This document shows, piece after piece, positions 7,626-15,632 of a stretch of DNA of 64,000 nt. The first letter of the stretch is position 1. Every line of letters starts with the position of its first letter. A program made the position numbers and the translations under genes. Under the pieces are notes generated by a model that saw nothing but the letters and a program-made list of their open reading frames with translations, ran no database searches and was not told where the DNA came from. Origin of the DNA: Microbacterium festucae (lineage in GTDB: Bacteria > Actinomycetota > Actinomycetes > Actinomycetales > Microbacteriaceae); the NCBI RefSeq assembly GCF_025421715.1, contig NZ_JAOEFC010000005.1, positions 62,001 to 126,000 of the forward strand, read 5' to 3'.

Positions 7626-8741
7626 TCAGTCGGCGGCGCGGGCGATCTCGGCCAGCTGCGTGCGGCTGAGCCGCACCCCGACGCCCTGCACGAGCTCTTC
7701 GATGTGCGACACCGCGAACGCGTTGACGATCGGGGCGACGATGCCGCGCTGGGCGCGCAGCCATGCGATCGCGACGGCCGCCGGCGGCACCGACAGCTCG
7801 GCGCCCACGGCGTCGAGGGCACGCAGGGTGCGGGTGCCGCGACGGTTCATGGCGGCGGCCAGCTGCACGCCGCGCACCGACGTGCCCATCATCGACCGCG
7901 AGCGGTGAGCGCCGGCGAGGAAGCCGTGCTCGAGGGCCTGCGACGGTGTGACGGCGATGCCCTGGGCGCCGGCGACGAGGCGCAGGTCGCCGTCGAAGTC
8001 TTTGCGGCGCAGCACGTTGTAGGGCACGTCGAGCACGGTGAGCCGCGGGTAGCCGGCCGACGCGAGGATGCGCGACTCGACCAGCTGCGCGGCGGTGTGG
8101 CCGAACGCGCCGAGCGCGCGCACCTTGCCCGCGCCCACCAGCCAGTCGGCGGTGGCGAGGGTGTCTTCCAGGGCGGTCTGGGTGTCGGCGGTCGCGTCGA
8201 GGTAGAGCACGTCGATGCGGTCGGTGTCGAGCCGGGTCAGCGACGCCTCCACGGCGCGCACGAGGTTGACCGAGCCGAGCCCGGGGTGTTCGGCGCCGCC
8301 GCCGACCCGCACGCCGAGGACGATCTCGTCGCGCAGCCCGCGGGCGCGCATCCACTGGCCGATGATGTGCTCGCTGCGCCCCGACGCGTAGGCGTCGCAG
8401 GTGTGCAGGGCGTTGCCGCCCCAGCCCGCGTAGGCGTCGAGGATGGCGTGGGCGACCTTGGGGTCGACGTGCCAGCCGAACTCGGCACCGCCGAGCACCA
8501 GCGGGAAGACCTCGAGCCCGGTCTCACCGAGCGGGGAGCGCACCGAGGCGCCCAGCGCGGGGCCCTGCACCGGGATGGGTGCGGACGGGTGCGCGGGCGG
8601 GACGGTGGCGGTGGCGGCCACGGCATCCGTGACGACGGCAGCATCCGTGCGCACCGCGGCATCCGTGTCGCCGGTGGTCTCGGGACGGCCGGAACCGGGG
8701 CGCTCCGATGGGGCCGACGTGCCGACGCCGAAGAAGCCCAT
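7626..8741 (-). CDS. aldo/keto reductase family protein, catalytic tetrad incomplete
   Basis: A 371-residue TIM-barrel protein. The barrel runs from about residue 65 to the end. It keeps the Asp and Tyr of the AKR tetrad (HTCDAYASGRSE). At the position of the catalytic Lys (usually TK in the next strand) it reads VLGVRVGG (Arg), and the His of the usual IHWP/QH strand is replaced (VLYLDAT). A low-complexity N-terminal extension of about 60 residues rich in Ala, Thr, Val and Asp precedes the barrel. It may be catalytically weak or a binding protein. The intact aldo/keto reductase at 32497-33492 shows what is missing. Confidence 0.75.
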   Translation of the reverse strand: MGFFGVGTSAPSERPGSGRPETTGDTDAAVRTDAAVVTDAVAATATVPPAHPSAPIPVQGPALGASVRSPLGETGLEVFPLVLGGAEFGWHVDPKVAHAILDAYAGWGGNALHTCDAYASGRSEHIIGQWMRARGLRDEIVLGVRVGGGAEHPGLGSVNLVRAVEASLTRLDTDRIDVLYLDATADTQTALEDTLATADWLVGAGKVRALGAFGHTAAQLVESRILASAGYPRLTVLDVPYNVLRRKDFDGDLRLVAGAQGIAVTPSQALEHGFLAGAHRSRSMMGTSVRGVQLAAAMNRRGTRTLRALDAVGAELSVPPAAVAIAWLRAQRGIVAPIVNAFAVSHIEELVQGVGVRLSRTQLAEIARAAD

Positions 8742-8970
8742 GTGGCACCCCCCTCACGGATCTCGAGGAGGTCCGTGTGCTCACGCACCCCCCGGTGCGT
8801 ACTTCCGAGGGTAGGGCAGACCTCCCCCACTGCCGCGCATTGACGGGAACACGCGGTAAACATTGGATAACGCTTTGGACCAGGGAAGTTCTGCACCCGG
8901 TCCGGTGTCCCCCATCCGGAGGACACGGCGGCACGCGCACAGCCGACATCGCGACAGGAGCCGGGAACGG

Positions 8971-9009
8971 GCACGCCCGCCCCTCCGAGTCGGGAGGGAC
9001 GGGCGTGCG
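8971..9009 (-). terminator. rho-independent-like hairpin after pnp
   Basis: A GC-rich stem of about 17 bp (CACGCCCGCCCCTCCGA against TCGGGAGGGACGGGCGTG, one mismatch) stands just downstream of the pnp stop. It has no strong T-run, as is common in high-GC actinobacteria. Confidence 0.7.
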
Positions 9010-9023
9010 TGATCCGGTCGGGG

Positions 9024-11303
9024 TCAGCCTTCGGCCGGGGCCTCCGGGCCGGGGTTGGCCGCGGCGCGACCTTCCTGGTCGGCCGGCTCTTCGAGCACGG
9101 GCTCCAGCGAGAGCTTGCCGCGGTCATCGATCTTCGTGATGCGCACGAGCAGCTTCTGGCCCACCGAGAGCACGTCGTCGACGTTCTCCACGCGCTTGCC
9201 GCCGGCGAGCTTGCGGACCTCGCTGACGTGCAGCAGGCCGTCCTTGCCGGGCAGGAGCGAGATGAACGCGCCGAACGTCGCGATCTTCACCACGGTGCCG
9301 AGGAACTGCTCGCCGACCTCCGGGTTGGTGGGGTTGGCGATCGCGTTCACCTGGGCGCGAGCGGCCTCGGCCGACGGGCCGTCGACGGCACCGATGTAGA
9401 CGGTGCCGTCCTCCTCGATGGAGATGTCGGCGCCGGTCTCGTCCTGGATCGCGTTGATCGTCTTGCCCTTGGGGCCGATGAGCTCACCGATCTTGTCGAC
9501 GGGGATCTGCACGCTGATCACGCGCGGCGCGGTGGGCGCCATCTCGTCGGGACCGTCGATGGCGGCGTTCAGCACACCGAGGATGGTGGTGCGCGCCTCC
9601 TTCGCCTGCGTCAGCGCGGCCGACAGCACCGACGACGGGATGCCGTCGAGCTTCGTGTCGAGCTGGATCGCGGTGATGAACTCGCTCGTGCCGGCGACCT
9701 TGAAGTCCATGTCGCCCAGCGCGTCCTCGGCACCCAGGATGTCGGTGAGCGCCGCGTAGCGGGTCTGACCGTCGATCTCGTCCGAGACCAGGCCCATCGC
9801 GATGCCGGCGACAGGGGCGCGCAGCGGCACACCCGCGTTCAGCAGCGAGAGGGTCGACGCGCAGACCGAGCCCATCGAGGTGGAGCCGTTGGAGCTCAGC
9901 GCCTCGGAGACCTGGCGGATCGCGTAGGGGAACTCGTCGCGCGCGGGCAGCACCGGCACGAGGGCGCGCTCGGCGAGGAAGCCGTGCCCGATCTCGCGAC
10001 GCTTGGGGCTGCCGACACGGCCGGTCTCACCGGTCGAGTAGGGCGGGAAGTTGTAGTGGTGCAGGTAGCGCTTGCTCGTCGTGGGCGAGAGCGAGTCGAT
10101 CTGCTGCTCCATCTTCAGCATGTTCAGCGTGGTGACACCCAGGATCTGGGTCTCGCCGCGCTGGAAGATCGCCGAGCCGTGAACGCGCGGGATGACCTGC
10201 ACCTCGGCGTCGAGCGGACGGATGTCGGCGAGCCCGCGACCGTCGATGCGCACACCCTCGGTGAGGATGCGACCGCGCACGATCTTCTTGGTGACCGACT
10301 TGTAGGCCGCGGAGAACTCGATCGTCGCCACGGCGGGCAGCTCGCCCGCCTCGACGGCGGCGACCAGCTCGGCCTTGACGCGGTCCTTGACGGCGTCGTC
10401 GGCGTTCTGACGCTCGACCTTGTCGGCGACCTGGTACACGCCGACGAGGTCGTCGTAGGCGCGGCCGGCGACGAAGTCGTAGGTCTCCTGGCTGTACGGC
10501 GCGAACACCGGGTACACGCCCGGCTCCTTCGACGCGGTGGCGGCCATCTGGGCCTGCGCCTCGACGAGCTGCTTGAGGAAGGGCTTGGCGGCCTCGAGAC
10601 CGCCGGCGACGATCTCCTCGGACGGCTTGACGGCGCCGCCCTTGATGAGGTTCCAGCTGCCTTCGGTGGCCTCGGCCTCGACCATCATGATCGCGACGTC
10701 GCCGTCGGGCAGAACGCGACCGGCGACCATCAGGTCGAACACGGCCTCCTCCACGACCTTCTGGTTCGGGAAGGCGACCCACTGGTCGGCGTGCTCGCCG
10801 TGTCCGGGGACGAGCGCCAGGCGCACGCCGGCGATCGGGCCCGAGAACGGCAGACCCGAGATCTGCGTCGACGCCGAGGCGGCGTTGATGGCGAGGGCGT
10901 CGTAGTACTCGCCGGGCGCGATCGAGAGCACCGTGACGACGATCTGCACCTCGTTGCGCAGGCCGTCGACGAACGACGGGCGCAGCGGGCGGTCGATGAG
11001 ACGGCAGACGAGGATCGCCTCGGTGGAGGGGCGGCCCTCGCGACGGAAGAACGAGCCGGGGATCTTGCCGGCGGCGTAGGAGCGCTCCTCGACGTCGACG
11101 GTAAGCGGGAAGAAGTCGAACCCTTCGCGCGGGTGCTTGCCGGCGCTGGTGGCCGACAGGAGCATGGTGTCCTCGTCGAGGTAGGCGGCGACAGCGCCCT
11201 GCGCCTGCTGGGCGAGGCGACCGGTCTCGAACCGGACGGTGCGGGTGCCGAATCGGCCGTTGTCGAGAACGGCTTCGGCGGCGGTGATTTCAGGACCTTC
11301 CAA
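9024..11303 (-). CDS. pnp: polyribonucleotide nucleotidyltransferase (PNPase)
   Basis: A phosphorolytic 3'-to-5' exoribonuclease that degrades mRNA; in actinobacteria it can also add 3' tails. The 759 residues contain two RNase PH domains, the helical linker, a KH domain ([20 protein letters not shown], about residue 600) and a C-terminal S1 domain ([28 protein letters not shown]). The start is the TTG at 11303, giving [22 protein letters not shown] as in homologues, with AAGGAG upstream. The frame continues upstream but leaves the family alignment. The usual partner rpsO is not adjacent; it lies 13.6 kb away. Confidence 0.95.
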   Translation of the reverse strand: MEGPEITAAEAVLDNGRFGTRTVRFETGRLAQQAQGAVAAYLDEDTMLLSATSAGKHPREGFDFFPLTVDVEERSYAAGKIPGSFFRREGRPSTEAILVCRLIDRPLRPSFVDGLRNEVQIVVTVLSIAPGEYYDALAINAASASTQISGLPFSGPIAGVRLALVPGHGEHADQWVAFPNQKVVEEAVFDLMVAGRVLPDGDVAIMMVEAEATEGSWNLIKGGAVKPSEEIVAGGLEAAKPFLKQLVEAQAQMAATASKEPGVYPVFAPYSQETYDFVAGRAYDDLVGVYQVADKVERQNADDAVKDRVKAELVAAVEAGELPAVATIEFSAAYKSVTKKIVRGRILTEGVRIDGRGLADIRPLDAEVQVIPRVHGSAIFQRGETQILGVTTLNMLKMEQQIDSLSPTTSKRYLHHYNFPPYSTGETGRVGSPKRREIGHGFLAERALVPVLPARDEFPYAIRQVSEALSSNGSTSMGSVCASTLSLLNAGVPLRAPVAGIAMGLVSDEIDGQTRYAALTDILGAEDALGDMDFKVAGTSEFITAIQLDTKLDGIPSSVLSAALTQAKEARTTILGVLNAAIDGPDEMAPTAPRVISVQIPVDKIGELIGPKGKTINAIQDETGADISIEEDGTVYIGAVDGPSAEAARAQVNAIANPTNPEVGEQFLGTVVKIATFGAFISLLPGKDGLLHVSEVRKLAGGKRVENVDDVLSVGQKLLVRITKIDDRGKLSLEPVLEEPADQEGRAAANPGPEAPAEG

Positions 11304-11611
11304 GAGGTCTCTCCTTCTTTGTTTAGACTCGCGCGCGCGTTTCGCGCACGAGATCGTGCGAAGGAGCGGAACAGACAGATATGAGCGGGGGACGGCATCC
11401 GAAGACGACGTCGCGGGACCGCTTGCGCTGGCCACCAGTCGAAGATCACCATCCGGCCGCGTGCCGCGGGGATGCGGCTCGTCGATGTTCGGGATGGGAA
11501 CCCACCACAGGGGACCAGCTTCCTGCCGGTTCGCTCCGTGAGCTCAGTGTTGACATGAGCGGATGCCAGACGGCAACCTTCCCAACCCTATCAGCCGCGC
11601 CCCCGCCCGCG
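11304..11611 (-). promoter_or_regulatory. long pnp leader with a 5S-like structured segment
   Basis: There is no gene in these roughly 310 bases. On the minus strand, 11519-11427 can close with a 10-nt terminal helix (GCTGGTCCCC with GGTGGCCAGC: 8 Watson-Crick pairs, one G-U and one mismatch). Inside it, in order, are TTCCCATCCCGAAC and CGGATGGTGATC, which resemble the loop B/C and loop E cores of 5S rRNA. The enclosed segment is 93 nt, shorter than a real 5S. A pnp leader is a known target of PNPase autoregulation in other bacteria; the 5S resemblance is an observation only. Confidence 0.45.
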
Positions 11612-11617
11612 TAGGGT
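11612..11617 (+). promoter_or_regulatory. -10 box of DUF5302 gene
   Basis: TAGGGT, 6 nt before the ATG at 11624; the intervening bases include GAAGG. Consistent with leaderless or very short-leader transcription. Confidence 0.5.
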
Positions 11618-11623
11618 GAAGGT

Positions 11624-11800
11624 ATGAGCTCAGACGAGAACACCACGGCATCCGACGAGATGAAGCGCAAGTTCCGCGAGGCGCTCGACAAGAAGAACGC
11701 GCAGCACCGCGAGGGCGAGCAGCACCTCGACGGCGACTCGGCCGTCCACGGCACGCACGGCGCGATCACCAAGCGCGAGTTCCGTCGCAAGAGCGGCTGA
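11624..11800 (+). CDS. DUF5302 family small protein
   Basis: A 58-residue, highly charged small protein found across actinobacteria. It has the family features: a Ser/Asp/Glu N-terminus, the KRKFREALDKKNAQH helix, the central GDSAVHGTHG and the C-terminal KREFRRKSG. No function is known. It sits divergently from pnp. Its position behind a clear -10 box and its conserved ends support a real gene despite its length. Confidence 0.8.
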   Translation: MSSDENTTASDEMKRKFREALDKKNAQHREGEQHLDGDSAVHGTHGAITKREFRRKSG

Positions 11801-11832
11801 GTCCGCGACATCCGGAAACGCACCGCGGGCCG

Positions 11833-13863
11833 TCACCGGCGCGCGGACTGCGGGCGCCCCGCGGGACCGTCGATCGTGACGTACGCGGGGTGCTTCGCCG
11901 CGCGCCCGTCGCCCGCGGTGCGGCCGCGCAGCCGCCGCCACGCCCACGGCAGGGCGTGCACGCGCAGCCAGGTGCCGGACTCGACCGGGTCGTCGTCGAG
12001 GTGGAACGCCTCGTCGAGCCCGCCAAGCGCCTCGGCGTCGGGCACGCCCAGCGCCTCGGCGGCGCGGTAGGCGATCAGCCGGTGACCGGCCGCCCGCAGA
12101 TGCACCTTGTCTCCGGCCCACAGGTCGAGGCGGCGCAGGTCGGGCTCGGCCTCGAGGTCGAGCAGGATGGCGCCGGTGGACGCGGCCGTCTGCCGCAGCC
12201 GCGCGTTGAAGCGGGCGAAGCGGCCCTCCAGCACGCGGGCGAGTCGGCGCTCGGGCAGGAACGTCGTCGCCAGCAGCACGTCGCAGCCGGCGGCCCGCAG
12301 CCGGCGCACGGCCTCGTCGACGTCGTCGGCGAGCGCCGACACGCGCGCCTTCGGCCCCACGAGGTCGTTGGCCCCGATGAGCACCGACACCAGATCGGGG
12401 CGGAGGGCCAGGCACTGCGGCAGCTGGTCGCGCACGACGTGGTGCACCTTGCGGCTGCGCACCGCGAGGTTGGCGTAGCGGAAGGCGCCCGGTCCGGGGG
12501 CCGACAGCGCCAGCAGCTGCGCCAGCCGGTCCGCCCAGCCGCGGTGACTGCCCGCGGGCATGCGGGATGTGTCGCACAGCCCCTCGGTGATCGAGTCGCC
12601 CAGCGCGACGTAACGCGTCCACCGCCGGGCGGGGGCGGTCTGCGGCGGCGCCGGGTCGGGCCGCGGGTGGGCCTTCGCCCGGCGTGACGCGTCGCCGGCC
12701 TGCAGTGCGACGGCACGGTCGTAGTGCGCCAGGAGGCCGTCGACCAGGCTCGACCAGGTGCGCGGCGCGACCGCCACCCGGGCGGCGGCACCGAACGCGC
12801 GCCGCTTGGCGGCATCCCCCGCCAGATCGGCCACGCGGGCACGCAGCTCGTCGAGGTCGCCGGGCCGGTAGAGCCACCCGTCGATGCTGCTGCGGACGAG
12901 ATCGACGGGGCCGCCGCGACCGGTGGCGACCACGGGCACGCCCGAGGCCTGCGCCTCTTGGATCGTCTGGCCGAACGTCTCGCTCTCCCCCGGGTGCACG
13001 AACACGTCGAGCGAGGCCACCGCCACCGCCAGCGCGTCGCCGGCGAGGTGCCCGAGGAAGACGGCATCCGGCAGCAGCCGCTGGAGCGCGGGCCGGTCGG
13101 GACCGTCGCCGATGACGACCAGGCGGGTGCCGGGGATCGCGGCGAGCGCGGCGAGGTCGGCGACCTGCTTCTCGGGGGCCAGCCGCCCGACGTAGCCGAT
13201 GAGGGTGCGCCCGGGCGCGATCTGCTCGCGCCACGATGCGCTTCGCCGCTCGGGGTGGAAGCGCACGCCGTCGACGCCCCGACCCCACAGCGACACCCGG
13301 TCGACCCCGAGGGCGGCCAGCTGGTCGCACGCGGCGCGTGAGGGGGCGAGGGTGAGGGTGGCGCGCCGGTGCAGGCGTGCGAGGTGACGGGCGGCGAGCG
13401 CGGCGGCCTGCGGCACCCCGTAGCGCTCGGTGTAGGCCACGACGTCGGTCTGGTAGACGGCGATGGTGGGGATGCCGAGTCGTTCGGCCGCCAGGAGCCC
13501 CTGCCAGCCCAGCACGAACGGCGAGGCCAGGTGCACGACGTCGGGCCGGAAGGCCCGCAGCGCCCGGGCGATCGACGCCGCCGGCGGCGCCGCGACCCGC
13601 ACCGCCGGATACCCCGGCAGCGGCAGCGACGGCATCGACCGGCCCGGCATGTCGAGGTGATCGCCGCGGCCGGCCGACGGGGCGACGACGAACCTCTCGT
13701 GGCCGCGCCGGTCGAGCTGATCGAGCACCTGCAGCACCGAGCCGGCCACACCGTTCATGTGCGGCAGGAAGGATTCCGTGACGACCCCGACTCTCACCCC
13801 TCCAGGGTGGCGGCGCGCGCCCGGCGCGGAGGGCGCGCGGGGCCCCTGTCGCCGAGTGTTCAC
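11833..13863 (-). CDS. fusion: GT4 glycosyltransferase and SGNH/GDSL hydrolase
   Basis: A 676-residue two-domain protein. Residues 23-390 are a GT-B fold glycosyltransferase: RVGVVTESFLPHMNGVAGSV at the start and the E-x7-E-like segment SETFGQTIQEAQASG near residue 310, as in the MgtA/PimB family that mannosylates lipids. After a Pro-rich linker (about 395-412), residues 413-600 form an SGNH hydrolase with the serine block VALGDSITEG (about 420), GANDL (about 485) and the D-x-x-H block DKVHL (about 585). The GTG start at 13863 has GGAGGA 5-6 nt upstream. In relatives these are commonly separate genes. The fusion suggests sugar transfer plus acyl-ester removal or transfer on the same glycan or glycolipid. 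Confidence 0.85.
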   Translation of the reverse strand: MNTRRQGPRAPSAPGARRHPGGVRVGVVTESFLPHMNGVAGSVLQVLDQLDRRGHERFVVAPSAGRGDHLDMPGRSMPSLPLPGYPAVRVAAPPAASIARALRAFRPDVVHLASPFVLGWQGLLAAERLGIPTIAVYQTDVVAYTERYGVPQAAALAARHLARLHRRATLTLAPSRAACDQLAALGVDRVSLWGRGVDGVRFHPERRSASWREQIAPGRTLIGYVGRLAPEKQVADLAALAAIPGTRLVVIGDGPDRPALQRLLPDAVFLGHLAGDALAVAVASLDVFVHPGESETFGQTIQEAQASGVPVVATGRGGPVDLVRSSIDGWLYRPGDLDELRARVADLAGDAAKRRAFGAAARVAVAPRTWSSLVDGLLAHYDRAVALQAGDASRRAKAHPRPDPAPPQTAPARRWTRYVALGDSITEGLCDTSRMPAGSHRGWADRLAQLLALSAPGPGAFRYANLAVRSRKVHHVVRDQLPQCLALRPDLVSVLIGANDLVGPKARVSALADDVDEAVRRLRAAGCDVLLATTFLPERRLARVLEGRFARFNARLRQTAASTGAILLDLEAEPDLRRLDLWAGDKVHLRAAGHRLIAYRAAEALGVPDAEALGGLDEAFHLDDDPVESGTWLRVHALPWAWRRLRGRTAGDGRAAKHPAYVTIDGPAGRPQSARR

Positions 13864-13947
13864 GCGATCCTCCCCCGCGCATCACCGGGCGGTCGCCTGT
13901 CGGTCGCCGTTCCTCGCCCGTTCACCGTCGGCTGGTACCGATGCGGT

Positions 13948-14547
13948 GTGACCGCAGAGCTGATCGACGCCGTGGCCGGCGGTGGGTGGACCCTCGCGGT
14001 GATGTTCGCCCTGGTGCTGCTGGATGCCGTGATCGTCGTGGTCCCGGGAGAGATCGCCGTCAGCGCGCTGGGGTCGCTGGCGGTGACCACCGGGTCGCCG
14101 CCGCTGCCGGCCGTCATCGCCGTCGCCGCCGTCGCCGCCTTCACCGGCGATGCGCTCTGCTACACGATCGGTCGGCGCATCGGACTCGACCGCTGGCGAT
14201 GGATGCGGGCGCGACGGGTGCGGGCCGCGCTGGCCTGGGCGGCCGGGCGCCTCGACCGCGGCACCGCGACCGTCGTCTTCACCGCCCGGTTCGTGCCGTT
14301 CGCGCGCCTGGCCGTGAACCTCACCGCCGGCGCCACGCGGGTGCCGGCGCCGCGCTACCTCACCGTGTGCGCGATCGCCGCCGGCGCCTGGGCGGCCTAT
14401 CAGGCGGTCGTCGGCGCGGCGGTGGGGGCGCTGCTGCCGGAGGCGCCGCTCGCGGCCGTGGTGGTCTCGGTCGCCGTGGCACTCCTGCTGGGAGTGGGGA
14501 TCGACCTCGCCGTCGGGCAGTGGGCGCGGCGGCGGACCCCAGAATAG
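13948..14547 (+). CDS. VTT/DedA-type membrane protein
   Basis: A 199-residue protein with the SNARE-associated (VTT) architecture. It has N-terminal hydrophobic segments with VVPGEIAVSALG, the FTGDALCYTIGRRIG turn, and the signature VFTARFVPFARLAVNLTAGATRVPAPRYL in which the Arg residues are typical of DedA proteins, followed by C-terminal membrane helices. DedA proteins are implicated in membrane homeostasis and polyprenyl-phosphate or lipid flipping. The GTG start follows a TACCGAT-like box; there is no Shine-Dalgarno. It is divergent from the glycosyltransferase-hydrolase fusion. Confidence 0.85.
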   Translation: MTAELIDAVAGGGWTLAVMFALVLLDAVIVVVPGEIAVSALGSLAVTTGSPPLPAVIAVAAVAAFTGDALCYTIGRRIGLDRWRWMRARRVRAALAWAAGRLDRGTATVVFTARFVPFARLAVNLTAGATRVPAPRYLTVCAIAAGAWAAYQAVVGAAVGALLPEAPLAAVVVSVAVALLLGVGIDLAVGQWARRRTPE

Positions 14548-14552
14548 AGACC

Positions 14553-15281
14553 ATGCCCGCACTCCCCCGCATCGCCATGCCCGCCCGCCTGTCCGAGGCC
14601 GAGGGCGCCGATGCCCGCGTGGGACTGGCCAACGCGATCTTCGACGACGTCGCCGCGCTGGTGCGCACCGAAGACCTCGACGTCGTCGTGGTGCGCGGCG
14701 TCGACCTCACCGGCTTCGACGGCGTCGTGCTCCCCGGCGGCGGCGACATCGACCCCGCCCGCTACGGCGGCGACGCGGCCGCCCCCTGCTACGACGTCAA
14801 CCCCGCCCAGGACGACCTCGACCTCGGCATCGCCGTGGCCGCGCTCGCCGCCGGCATCCCGGTGCTCGGCGTCTGCCGCGGACTGCAGGTGCTCAACGTC
14901 GCCTGCGGCGGCACCCTCGTCGAAGACCTGCCCGCCTCGGCCGTGCGCCACACCCCCGGCTCCGACGGCTGCGGGGGCCTGGAGTGGACCTGGCATCCGG
15001 TCGACGTCACCCCCGACTCGCGACTGGCCGCCGAGACCGGCATCCGCCCCGACGTCGCCTCCGGCCACCACCAGGCCATCGGGCGCCTCGGCACGGGGCT
15101 GGTGGCCGTGGCCGTCGCCGCCGACGGCGTGATCGAGGCCGTCGAGCACGAGACGCTCCCCGTCGTCGCGGTGCAGTGGCACCCCGAGGCCGAGGGCACC
15201 CCCGCCACCCTGGCCGCCGCCCCGTTCGCCGTGTTCGCCGACCTCGTGCACGCCCACCGCCTGGCCCCCGCGCGGGGCTGA
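14553..15281 (+). CDS. class I glutamine amidotransferase-like (gamma-glutamyl-GABA hydrolase / PuuD family)
   Basis: A 242-residue peptidase-C26-type enzyme that hydrolyses gamma-glutamyl bonds. The nucleophile is the cysteine in VLGVCRGLQVLN, the catalytic His-Glu pair is in VQWHPEAEG, and PGGGDIDPARYG forms the oxyanion side. The family includes PuuD, which releases GABA from gamma-glutamyl-GABA in putrescine catabolism, but no other puu genes are here, so the substrate is open. It begins 5 bp after the DedA-type gene, so the two form an operon. Confidence 0.85.
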   Translation: MPALPRIAMPARLSEAEGADARVGLANAIFDDVAALVRTEDLDVVVVRGVDLTGFDGVVLPGGGDIDPARYGGDAAAPCYDVNPAQDDLDLGIAVAALAAGIPVLGVCRGLQVLNVACGGTLVEDLPASAVRHTPGSDGCGGLEWTWHPVDVTPDSRLAAETGIRPDVASGHHQAIGRLGTGLVAVAVAADGVIEAVEHETLPVVAVQWHPEAEGTPATLAAAPFAVFADLVHAHRLAPARG

Positions 15282-15323
15282 GCCCGGGGGGTGGGTGCGG
15301 GCGCTCGCTCGCGCGCGCTGTTC

Positions 15324-15573
15324 GCCGAGTGCACGCCTTGCCGCCGAGCGCACGGCCTCTGCCGGCGACGGATGCCGTGTTCTCGGCGCTACGTCGTGCA
15401 CTCGGCGCAGGGTGAGGGGTCACAGGCGGCGGGGTGCGGCATCCGCAGCGCCCGTTCTGCGCTGTCGGCTGCCGCTCGCTCGCGCTCGTCGCCGAGTGCA
15501 CGGTTTGCCGCCGAGCGCACGGGCTCTGACGGCGACGGATGCCGTGTTCTCGGCGCTACGTCGTGCACTCGGC
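15324..15573. repeat. two copies of an 83-bp nested inverted-repeat element
   Basis: Near-identical copies lie at 15324-15406 and 15491-15573, 84 bp apart. Each has four arms in order: GCCGAGTGCACG, GCCGAGCGCACGG, CCGTGTTCTCGGC, CGTGCACTCGGC. Thus one motif appears twice forward and twice inverted and can fold into a nested hairpin. The 351-bp gap (15282-15632) between convergent genes otherwise holds only GC-rich flanks. It may serve as a bidirectional terminator or be a REP-like element. Confidence 0.8.
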
Positions 15574-15632
15574 GCAGGGGCCAGCGGCACAGGGGCACCC
15601 AGCGCAGGGGCCCACGGGACCCGGGGGGCGGG

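Noticed and set aside
6941..7822. Histidine phosphatase starting at 7822
   Set aside because: The N-terminal 95 residues do not match the family, and the RHG motif would be too far from the N-terminus. They also overlap the reductase gene.
8838..8885. TTGACG with an AT-rich stretch as a plus-strand promoter
   Set aside because: No plus-strand gene follows before the end of pnp. It may belong to the minus-strand reductase promoter, but no -10 at proper spacing was convincing.
11427..11519. A genuine 5S rRNA gene
   Set aside because: It is about 93 nt, lacks the full loop A and terminal helix sequence, and no 16S or 23S gene is near. Kept only as a 5S-like observation.
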